From Bacteroidota bacterium (GTDB taxonomy: Bacteria > Bacteroidota > Bacteroidia > Bacteroidales > UBA6013): a DNA stretch of 34,094 bases. Made by a program: the position numbers and the translations under genes. The DNA is taken from the NCBI GenBank assembly GCA_020048645.1, contig JAIFMG010000132.1, positions 1 to 34,094 of the forward strand, read 5' to 3'. The notes below the pieces were generated by a model, which was given only the letters and a program-made list of their open reading frames with translations, was not told the origin of the DNA and did no database searches. How positions within the stretch are numbered: the stretch's first letter is position 1; every line of letters starts with the position of its first letter. Shown here in pieces: positions 1 through 6,517 of this stretch.

Positions 1-653
1 ATCCAAGGCACAGAAACACATTCGAAACCTACAAGAATTACAACACATTACAGCCAAATCACATCTTTAAGGAATAGAACAATAAATCATTCCGAAAAAT
101 AATTTAAAATGAATATCCGTAAATATTAACATTCTCTCTGCGTTTACGGTTAATATTGCATTTGCTACTTGAATCTAGGAATGCGCACCTCCTGAAGCCG
201 CGCCAATCCGTCAAAATTCGAACTGGCAGGTTTGAGATGTCCACCAGCCGACTTTGGCCTTGGACATTCGTGGTTTTGACGGGTAGTTGGTTCATCTGGG
301 GTTTGAAATTGACAATAGCCAAAGATACAAACTATGTTTTCGAGAAGCAAATGCCTGGGCGATTTTTTTGAAAGCGCGGGCGAGTCGTGCTTAGAGATGC
401 GTTGAAAAACCGCAAGTATTTGTTTGTCAAGAGGATAGCCTGCCTCTTGTGCGCCTGGGAATCGAAGATCGAGCGGCCCCGGGGCGCTTGGGAGGGGCCG
501 TTCTGCCGATGCGGCAGGGATGGGATGCGAACAGCCTCGGATGGGATTCGGGAATGGGCGAACCCGGGCGGACCAGAACCCTTAGGGGTACAAAGTGGCA
601 AAAGCGCTTGTCCATGAATCCTGAACTTTTGCAGGCAAGTTGGTGGTATGGCT
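1..653. other. AT-rich to GC-rich intergenic stretch, no gene supported
   Basis: I see no convincing coding region here. The first 150 bases are strongly AT-rich and the rest rises to the GC level of the flanking genes. Three simple hairpins lie in a row: 428-434 with 443-449 (7 bp), 474-480 with 494-500 (7 bp) and 503-507 with 513-517 (5 bp). Open frames through this stretch carry no recognisable domain and overlap each other on both strands. No tRNA-like cloverleaf was seen. Confidence 0.6.
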
Positions 654-682
654 TGATTTTGAGCGCCGAATCATTATTTTTG
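654..682 (+). promoter_or_regulatory. Bacteroidota-type promoter for plsC
   Basis: A TTG (654-656) is followed after 18 bases by TATTTTTG (675-682), which matches the Bacteroidota sigma-70 pattern TTG (-33) and TAnnTTTG (-7). The plsC start codon lies 25 bases downstream. The same 18-base spacing recurs before the genes at 24118 (plus) and 9154 (minus). Confidence 0.55.
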
Positions 683-707
683 CCGCGAACCCAAAAGAAA
701 CAAAGCG

Positions 708-1499
708 ATGATAAGAACCACACTCGCCTACCTGATCTGCTTCTTCTACATCTTCTTCGCGCTGGTCTTCGTCCTGCCCATCGTGCTGATGCGGGCCTTC
801 GGCATGGACCAGCGGGCCGACCAGCTCGTGGTGGCGCTGGTGCAGAGCTGGGCACGGGTGATGATCTGGTCCACGGGCTCGCGGGCCGAGCTGCTGGGCC
901 ACGAGAACCTGCCCGCGCACGACAGCTTCTGCCTGGTGAGCAACCACCAGAGCAACTTCGACATCCCGCTGATCCTGGGCTTCATCCCCCGGAAGATCGG
1001 CTTCGTGGCCAAGCACGAGCTGGGCAAGGTCCCTTTCCTGAGCACCTGGATGCAGATCATCGGCTGCGTGCTGATCGACCGCCGCGACGGGCAGCAGGCC
1101 GTGCAGATCATCCGCGAGCGCATAGAGCTGGCCCAGCAGGGGCATCCCATCGTCATCTTCCCGGAAGGCAGCCGCAGCAAGGACGGCCAGATGCGCCCCT
1201 TCAAGCAGGGCGGGCTGAGGGCCGTCTTCGACTCGGGCATCACCATCGTGCCCGTAACGGTTTCCAACACCTTTCCGCTGTTCGAGCAGCAAGACCGCCT
1301 GGTGCCCCAGAAGCTGTTCCTGAACATCCATCCGGCCGTCGAGACCCGCGGCCTGGCCCCCGAGGACTTCCCCACCGTGGTCGAACAACTGCGGCAGACC
1401 ATCGAGCAAGGCATCCAGGAACAGCCGCAAGTCGATTGGGGATTCCAGTTCTACCTCAACCAGAACCTCAACCTGCCCAATTTCCGCGACTGGCTCTGA
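708..1499 (+). CDS. plsC: 1-acyl-sn-glycerol-3-phosphate acyltransferase (PlsC family)
   Basis: This 263-residue membrane-associated enzyme should transfer an acyl chain to lysophosphatidic acid to make phosphatidic acid, the precursor of membrane phospholipids. An N-terminal hydrophobic segment (about residues 5-30) would anchor it. The family's catalytic H-x4-D motif is seen as NHQSNFD (H80, D85), and the substrate-binding block FPEGSR (E153, G154, R156) follows, ending in the usual F-K-x-G stretch. Length and motif spacing fit the AGPAT/LPLAT family. The ATG at 708 is the first in frame after a good promoter and gives a normal N-terminus. A weak GC hairpin with T6 follows the stop, so the gene is probably monocistronic. 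Acyl-donor specificity cannot be told, and a lyso-ornithine-lipid acyltransferase is possible but less likely. Confidence 0.9.
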   Translation: MIRTTLAYLICFFYIFFALVFVLPIVLMRAFGMDQRADQLVVALVQSWARVMIWSTGSRAELLGHENLPAHDSFCLVSNHQSNFDIPLILGFIPRKIGFVAKHELGKVPFLSTWMQIIGCVLIDRRDGQQAVQIIRERIELAQQGHPIVIFPEGSRSKDGQMRPFKQGGLRAVFDSGITIVPVTVSNTFPLFEQQDRLVPQKLFLNIHPAVETRGLAPEDFPTVVEQLRQTIEQGIQEQPQVDWGFQFYLNQNLNLPNFRDWL

Positions 1500-1501
1500 G
1501 C

Positions 1502-1526
1502 GCCGCGGCGGGCGGGCGGCTTTTTT
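1502..1526 (+). terminator. Probable rho-independent terminator of plsC
   Basis: A 5-bp GC stem, GCCGC (1502-1506) with GCGGC (1516-1520), is followed directly by six T residues and an AT-rich tail just after the plsC stop. The stem is short, so confidence is moderate. Confidence 0.5.
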
Positions 1527-1604
1527 ATTTGGGGGAAAAAGCGTAATTTCGTTGTCGCTAAGACCTGAGTTTTCCGCAAAATCCTCCTTAATTCCCTTTT
1601 CAGA

Positions 1605-1982
1605 ATGAACATTCCCAAGAATTTGAAGTACACCCAAGACCACGAATGGGTACGGGTGGAAGGCGAAGAAGCCTACGTGGGCATCACCGAATATGCCCAG
1701 GGCGAGCTCGGTGACGTCATCTTCATCGAAATCGAGACCGAGGGCGAAAGCCTTTCCAAGGGCGACACCTTCGGCACCGTCGAGGCCGTGAAGACCGCCT
1801 CCGACCTGTTCATGCCCCTGACGGGCGAGGTGCTCGAGGCCAATCCCATCCTTTCCGAAAAGCCCGAGCTGGTCAACTCCGACCCCTACGGCCAAGGGTG
1901 GATGATCAAGATTTCCGTGGCCAAGGCCGAGGAGCTGGACGGACTGATGGACGCCGAGCAGTACGAGGCGACCATCGCCTGA
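1605..1982 (+). CDS. gcvH: Glycine cleavage system H protein
   Basis: This 125-residue protein is the lipoyl-carrying shuttle of the glycine cleavage system. It accepts the aminomethyl group from the P protein, presents it to the T protein, and is reoxidised by dihydrolipoyl dehydrogenase. The lipoylation lysine is K63 in the hallmark block VEAVKTASDL, and the N-terminal HEWVR and C-terminal GWMIKI stretches are also typical. Length is normal for the family. The gene stands alone: gcvP and gcvT are absent from the window, but lpdA, its likely redox partner, is encoded about 28 kb away on the same strand. A strong terminator follows. Upstream, TAATTTCG (1544-1551) resembles a -7 box, but I found no well-spaced TTG. 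Confidence 0.96.
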   Translation: MNIPKNLKYTQDHEWVRVEGEEAYVGITEYAQGELGDVIFIEIETEGESLSKGDTFGTVEAVKTASDLFMPLTGEVLEANPILSEKPELVNSDPYGQGWMIKISVAKAEELDGLMDAEQYEATIA

Positions 1983-2004
1983 GCCGAGGCCTTCCCTCCA
2001 TGAG

Positions 2005-2043
2005 ACATCCCGCCCTCCCCTTAGGAAGGCGGGATGTTTTTTT
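2005..2043 (+). terminator. Rho-independent terminator of gcvH
   Basis: A perfect 10-bp stem (2005-2014 pairing with 2028-2037) with a 13-base loop runs straight into a seven-T tract (2037-2043), starting 22 bases after the gcvH stop. Confidence 0.85.
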
Positions 2044-2128
2044 CATGGAAGAAAGCGAGGCCTGACGGGCAATACCATTTGCTATCCAACGTGATAGATT
2101 GCCATGAAGTGCCTTGGTTTTCGCATTG

Positions 2129-2211
2129 AACCCCTACGGGGTTCTGGTTCGCGGTGGTTCTCTGCTCCCCGGATTTCATCCGGGGCTATCCACATTCAAT
2201 CCCTTCGGGAT
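2129..2211. repeat. Cluster of three small palindromes (Bacteroidota REP-like element)
   Basis: Three hairpins with three-base loops stand in 83 bases: AACCCC/GGGGTT (2129-2134, 2138-2143; loop TAC), CCCCGGAT/ATCCGGGG (2167-2174, 2178-2185; loop TTC) and ATCCC/GGGAT (2199-2203, 2207-2211; loop TTC). From memory, this style of tandem palindrome recurs between genes in many Bacteroidota genomes. It sits between gcvH (plus) and the 3' end of the DUF2797 gene (minus). I cannot confirm other genomic copies from this window. Confidence 0.6.
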
Positions 2212-2303
2212 AGGTGGAATAGCCCGATTTTGTCGGACGCTGGCACTTGTGATGTTCACCAACGAACGCAACTTGGCACAAGGAGACCACGGCCAACGGC
2301 GGA

Positions 2304-3101
2304 TCAGTACGAAAGCTCGACCCAGTAACCGCTGTGGTTGCGGACGTTGAGCACCCATCCGCCCTTGAAGATGAGGTACTGGCCGCGGATGCCCACCAGC
2401 GGCGCCTCCACCACGGGCTGCTTGTCGAGCTTGAGGCTGGTTATCTTCTTGGGGTATTCCAGGACCGGGTATTCCAGCCGGGTGATCTCGTCCTGGTCCG
2501 TCACGTAGAGGCGGAGCTCCTCGGGCAGGAACTGCCAGGCGCGCTGCTTCTGCTCGATGAGGTCAACCGGCCCATCCGAGATGTTTTTGAGCATCTTCTG
2601 CCAGTTGGTCTTGTCGTTGAAATGCTTCTTGAGCTCCACCTCGATCAGGCCGGCCAGTTGGCGGTAGGGCGTCTTGGCGAGCCGGATGGCCATGGAGGCG
2701 CCCTGGTCGATCCAGCGGGTGGGCACCTGGGTGTGGCGGGTGACGCCGACCTTGAGGCCGCTGGCCACGGCCAGATAGACGTAGTGGTCCACCAGGCTGT
2801 TGGCGCGGGCCCATTCCATGTCGCGGGCGATGCCGAGGTGGGCCTGGTCGAGCTCGGGGCGTAGGATGCCCGGGTCGCCCTGGGGCAGGGTCTGGAAGCA
2901 CTTGAAGCAGAGGCCGTCCATGAAGGTCTTGGTGATCTTCTTGCCGCAGTGCGTGCAGGTGATCAGCCCGGTGAAGGCCAGGCGGACCGACTGCCCGAGC
3001 AGCGGTTTGAGGGCGTGCGACTGGTCGGGGTTTTCGAGCCAGTAGCCCACGGGCGTCTCGGGGCGCGTGGCCATTTTGAGCAATTGCAAACGGGAAGTCA
3101 T
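2304..3101 (-). CDS. DUF2797 family protein with a zinc-ribbon-like segment
   Basis: This 265-residue protein matches my memory of the DUF2797 family, whose biochemical function is not established. A four-cysteine cluster (CTHCGKK then CFKC, near residues 52-70) looks like a zinc site. It is followed by a block reading YLAVASGLKVGVTR, which resembles the start of a GIY-YIG fold; that resemblance is inference. The chosen ATG (3101) lies in the gap after the upstream phosphatase gene. A longer reading to 3224 would run into that gene with composition unlike a protein. It is 53 bases downstream of the SpoIIE-type phosphatase on the same strand, so the two may be co-transcribed. No signal peptide or membrane segment is seen, so a cytosolic protein is expected. 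Confidence 0.82.
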   Translation of the reverse strand: MTSRLQLLKMATRPETPVGYWLENPDQSHALKPLLGQSVRLAFTGLITCTHCGKKITKTFMDGLCFKCFQTLPQGDPGILRPELDQAHLGIARDMEWARANSLVDHYVYLAVASGLKVGVTRHTQVPTRWIDQGASMAIRLAKTPYRQLAGLIEVELKKHFNDKTNWQKMLKNISDGPVDLIEQKQRAWQFLPEELRLYVTDQDEITRLEYPVLEYPKKITSLKLDKQPVVEAPLVGIRGQYLIFKGGWVLNVRNHSGYWVELSY

Positions 3102-3154
3102 GCTGTGGGTTGGGATGGGTAAAACAAGAGGAATGCGCGGGGGGAGGCGCTGGC

Positions 3155-4987
3155 CTAGGCGCCGCGGTGTATCCTGACGCCGAGCACCATCACGTCGTCG
3201 AGCTGCTCCTCCTGGCCCTTCCATTCGAGGAAAGTCCGCTCGACGATCTCGCGCTGCTGGGCCATGTGGAATTTCTGGGCCTCGACAACCATCTGCTTGA
3301 AGGGCCGAGTCATGAACTTCTTGCCCTCGGGCCCGCCAAACTGGTCCTGATAACCGTCGGAGAACATGTAAAGGGCATCACCTTCAAGCAGTTGAAGCTC
3401 GTGGTTGGTGAATGAGCCCTCGTTGTAGAAGATGCCGATGGGCATGGTGTTGGCGCGGATCTGGTAGAGCCAGTGGTCGGGGCCCTCGAAGCGGGAAAGC
3501 TCGCCGCGGAGCATGGGCTGGCCTTTGGCGCGGACGATGTAGAGCGGGCTGAAGGCGCCGGAGAAGTGCATCCGGAGGGTCTCGTTGTCGATGATGCACA
3601 TGGCCACGTCCATGCCGTCCTTGTTGTCGGTCTTCTTGCCCGACTGCTTGAGCGAGCGCTTGAGCAGCTCGCGGAGCTCGGTGAGGATCTGGGAGGCGGA
3701 CTCCCACTGGCGGTAGCTGACGACCTCGTCGAGCAGGGCCTTGCCGAGCATGGACATGAAGGCGCCCGGCACGCCGTGCCCGGTGCAGTCGGCCGCCGCG
3801 AGGAAGGTCGCGCCGCGGCTTCCGCCCAGGGGCGACTTCTCGGTCTGGCGCATCCAGTAGAAGTCTCCGCTGACGATGTCGCGGGGCTGGAAGAAGACGA
3901 ACGAATCGGGGAAGAACTGGCGGACCTCCTCCTCGGCGGGCAGGATGGCCGACTGGATGCGGCTGGCGTAGTTGATGCTGGAGGTGATGCTGCGGTTCTT
4001 CTTCTCGAGCTCCTTCTTCTGGCTTTCGAGCTGGGCGTAGATGCGGGCCTTGTCGAGGGCGATGGCGATGAAGGCCGTGAGGTTGGCCAGCAGGTTGGTG
4101 TGGTACTTGTTATAGACGTTGACCTCGCTGGACTGGATGGTGATCACGCCTACCTTCTTCATGTCGATGCTCAGGGGCAGGTAGATCATCGAGCGGCTCT
4201 GCTGCCCGACCTTGGGGTCGGGGCGGCACTCGACGTAGTTGACGTACTCGACATCGAAGTCTCCGATGAGGAAGGTCTCGCCGCGGAGGAAGCACTGCAC
4301 GGCCATGCGGTTGGTCTCGGCCAGGGTGTAGCTGAAATAGGGCAGGCGCTCGCCGGAATGCTGCGTTACGAAGAACTCGAGGCTGTCGTTGGCGGGGTTG
4401 TGCAGCCCGATGCCGAAGACGCTGAAGGGGATGATGTTCTGGAGGTTGCGGAAGGAGGTGTCCATGATCTTCTCGACCGAAAGCGAAGAGGTGAGCTGCT
4501 GGCCGATGTAGCCCAGGAGCTTGAGGTCCTCGAAGTTGCGCTGGAGCTCCTGGTGGTTCCGCTCGAGCTGGTCCTTCTGCGCCAGGATCATGGCCCTCGA
4601 AAGGCTGAAGCGGATGGCGGAGCTGACCCTGGAGGTGAGCTCGACGGTGTCGATGGGCTTGCGGACGTAGTCGATGGCGCCGGCCTCGAGGGCGTCCTTG
4701 AGGGCTTCGGAGGATGAGTTGCCGGTGGCCATGATGACGGGGATCTCGCGGGTCTTGGGGTCCTTCTTGAGGGCCAGCAGGGCGTCCATGCCCGAGAGGA
4801 CCGGCATCTCCCAGTCCATGATGATCAGGTTGGGCTGCTCGTCGAGGGCCTTCCGGAGGGCCTCCATGCCATCGCGCGCCTTGACCAGGACATGCTTGCC
4901 GCTGATCTTGCCCACGAGCTTGCTCAGTTGCAACATGACCATGGGGTCGTCGTCCACCAGCAAGATCTTGTAAGGCTGCTTGTCCAT
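3155..4987 (-). CDS. Response regulator with GAF-like and SpoIIE-type PP2C phosphatase domains
   Basis: This 610-residue cytosolic signalling protein should dephosphorylate a serine/threonine-phosphorylated partner in response to phosphorylation of its own receiver. Residues 5-120 are a receiver domain (acidic VDDD at 11-14, phospho-acceptor D58 in MDWEM, T88, K110 in RKP). Residues about 165-320 resemble a GAF sensor, and a charged helical linker runs to about 350. The rest is a PP2C/SpoIIE domain with its metal-binding aspartates in SGDFYW, ADCTGHGVPGAFMS, FSDGYQDQFGG and LDDVMV. Start: the only methionine right before the receiver. The DUF2797 gene follows 53 bases on. The partner (an anti-sigma antagonist or other phosphoprotein) is not in the window. 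The TPR gene upstream ends in a strong terminator, so this gene probably has its own promoter. Confidence 0.92.
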   Translation of the reverse strand: MDKQPYKILLVDDDPMVMLQLSKLVGKISGKHVLVKARDGMEALRKALDEQPNLIIMDWEMPVLSGMDALLALKKDPKTREIPVIMATGNSSSEALKDALEAGAIDYVRKPIDTVELTSRVSSAIRFSLSRAMILAQKDQLERNHQELQRNFEDLKLLGYIGQQLTSSLSVEKIMDTSFRNLQNIIPFSVFGIGLHNPANDSLEFFVTQHSGERLPYFSYTLAETNRMAVQCFLRGETFLIGDFDVEYVNYVECRPDPKVGQQSRSMIYLPLSIDMKKVGVITIQSSEVNVYNKYHTNLLANLTAFIAIALDKARIYAQLESQKKELEKKNRSITSSINYASRIQSAILPAEEEVRQFFPDSFVFFQPRDIVSGDFYWMRQTEKSPLGGSRGATFLAAADCTGHGVPGAFMSMLGKALLDEVVSYRQWESASQILTELRELLKRSLKQSGKKTDNKDGMDVAMCIIDNETLRMHFSGAFSPLYIVRAKGQPMLRGELSRFEGPDHWLYQIRANTMPIGIFYNEGSFTNHELQLLEGDALYMFSDGYQDQFGGPEGKKFMTRPFKQMVVEAQKFHMAQQREIVERTFLEWKGQEEQLDDVMVLGVRIHRGA

Positions 4988-5148
4988 CGGGGGAAGAGGT
5001 TGAAGGGATTGGGGTTTTCGGAGGTCTTCGTTGGGGGCCGACAGCGATTTTCGCGGCCTTGAATTTAGGAAAAAATCGGCCCGAAGCACCAATGCCGATG
5101 ATTTTTCGGCACGGAAGCGGGCTTTGGGACGGCCAGCGGTGGCACATC

Positions 5149-5189
5149 GAAAACGAAGGCCGCGGGAAGCGACGAGGCTTCCCGCGGCC
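5149..5189 (-). terminator. Terminator of the secreted TPR gene
   Basis: A perfect 13-bp stem (5158-5170 with 5177-5189, six-base loop) lies 28 bases past the TPR stop. Read on the minus strand it is followed by TTCGTTTTC, a T-rich tail. It separates this gene from the downstream phosphatase gene. Confidence 0.7.
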
Positions 5190-5216
5190 AAGGGCTTGCC
5201 ATTCGGCCGCGCAGGC

Positions 5217-6386
5217 TCACTCGCCTCCTTCCAGCTCGTCGATTCGGGCCTTGAGGGTGTTGGCCTTGTCGTACTGCTGGGTCTTGACATAGACCTCGAT
5301 CAGGGCGCGCATGACGTCCACGTCGTCGGGCTTCTGCTCCAGGGCGCGGGCCAGGAAAGGCTCGGCGTCGCTGAGGTTCTTCTTGCCCTCGGCCACCTTG
5401 GCGTCGTAGGCGGCGGCTTGGCTGGGCGGAATCTGGTTGGCGGCGGTGAAGCAGACGCTGGCCTGGTTGATGTAAACGGCGCCCAGGTTGTAGAGCGAGG
5501 GATAGAAGTTGGGGTCGATGGACAGGGCCTTCTGGTAGGCCTCGCGCTCCTGGTCAACCTGGCCCAGCTTGTTGTGGGTAACGCCCTTGGCGTGCCAGAA
5601 CGAGACGTTCTCGGGGTCCTTCTCGATGACTTCGTCGATGTAGCCGATGGCCTTCTCGGGGTCGTCCTTGTCGATGAGGTAGAAGTTGACCACCTGGATG
5701 AGCAGGTCGCCGTTGGTGGGGTCCTTGGCCAGCGCGTCGGTCAGGATCTGCTCGGCCTTGTCCACCATGCCTTGCCGCGAGTAGGCGGTGGCCAGGGTGG
5801 AAAGGGCGCCGTCGAAGCCCAGGTCGGCGGCCACCTGGAGGTAGGGCACGGCCACCTCGGGCTTGCCGACGTTGAGGGCCGTCTCGCCGACCAGGTAATA
5901 GACCAGGGTGTCCTTGGTGGCGGCCTGCGCCAGGCTGTCAATCGCCACGCAGGCGCGGAAGGCCTCGTAGGCGGGCTCCTGCTGGCCGTTCTGGTAGGCC
6001 TGCACGCCGGTGTTGAAGTAGAGGTCCTTGATGCCGGGCAGTTGGTCGCGCACCTCGTCCTCGTAGGCGTTCTTGTCCATGGCCGTGAACTTCAGGGCCT
6101 GGCGGTAGGCCTCCAGGGCGATGCGCGGCGCGTCGGGCTCCAGCTCGTTGTACATCGGCAGGGGCGACTCGGCCAGGCTCTGGTAGATCCTGCCTCGGGT
6201 GAACCAGGCCTTGTCCCATTGCACGGTGTTTTCGTCCTGGGCGGCCAGGTCGATGTCGATCTGCTCCTTGGCCTTGTCGAGCAAGCCCTGCGACAAGAAG
6301 CTGTTGGCGCTGTTGACCTTTCCTTTTTGGGCGTGGGCAGCCACCGAGATGGAAAGGGCTCCAGCCAAAATGATTGCTTTTTTCAT
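5217..6386 (-). CDS. Secreted tetratricopeptide-repeat protein
   Basis: This 389-residue protein begins with a clear signal peptide (MKKAIILAGALSISVAAHAQ), so it should act in the periplasm or outer membrane. The rest is all helical TPR-like repeats, best seen at about residues 180-300 with pairs such as DPTNGDLLIQ, DPENVSFWHAKGV and DPNFYPSLYNLGAVY. TPR proteins usually serve as protein-interaction scaffolds, and no enzymatic motif is visible. The start at 6386 is chosen because it puts the signal peptide at the N-terminus; upstream frame extension reads as non-coding. It is flanked by kinase and phosphatase genes on the same strand, but the terminator after it and a -7-like box before it suggest it is transcribed alone. 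The specific role is unknown. Confidence 0.88.
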   Translation of the reverse strand: MKKAIILAGALSISVAAHAQKGKVNSANSFLSQGLLDKAKEQIDIDLAAQDENTVQWDKAWFTRGRIYQSLAESPLPMYNELEPDAPRIALEAYRQALKFTAMDKNAYEDEVRDQLPGIKDLYFNTGVQAYQNGQQEPAYEAFRACVAIDSLAQAATKDTLVYYLVGETALNVGKPEVAVPYLQVAADLGFDGALSTLATAYSRQGMVDKAEQILTDALAKDPTNGDLLIQVVNFYLIDKDDPEKAIGYIDEVIEKDPENVSFWHAKGVTHNKLGQVDQEREAYQKALSIDPNFYPSLYNLGAVYINQASVCFTAANQIPPSQAAAYDAKVAEGKKNLSDAEPFLARALEQKPDDVDVMRALIEVYVKTQQYDKANTLKARIDELEGGE

Positions 6387-6500
6387 GATGATGGATAAAG
6401 GTTGATGGAAAAAAATGGGTTGTGTGATGGAAAAACCTCTGGCACAGGCCACGCGGATTCCCAAAAACCGCTTGACGACGCGCCAAAGGCCAAATTTAAT

Positions 6501-6508
6501 CAAAAATA
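6501..6508 (-). promoter_or_regulatory. Possible -7 box for the secreted TPR gene
   Basis: On the minus strand this reads TATTTTTG, a perfect TAnnTTTG -7 element, 115 bases before the TPR start. No TTG occurs at 18-20 bases, so only half of the promoter is supported. Confidence 0.35.
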
Positions 6509-6517
6509 GCGCTAGTT

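Noticed and set aside
3473-6398. Long plus-strand frames at 3473-4717 and 5031-6398
   Set aside because: They are antisense to the SpoIIE phosphatase and the secreted TPR gene, with low-complexity Gly/Val/Leu/Glu composition and no domain.
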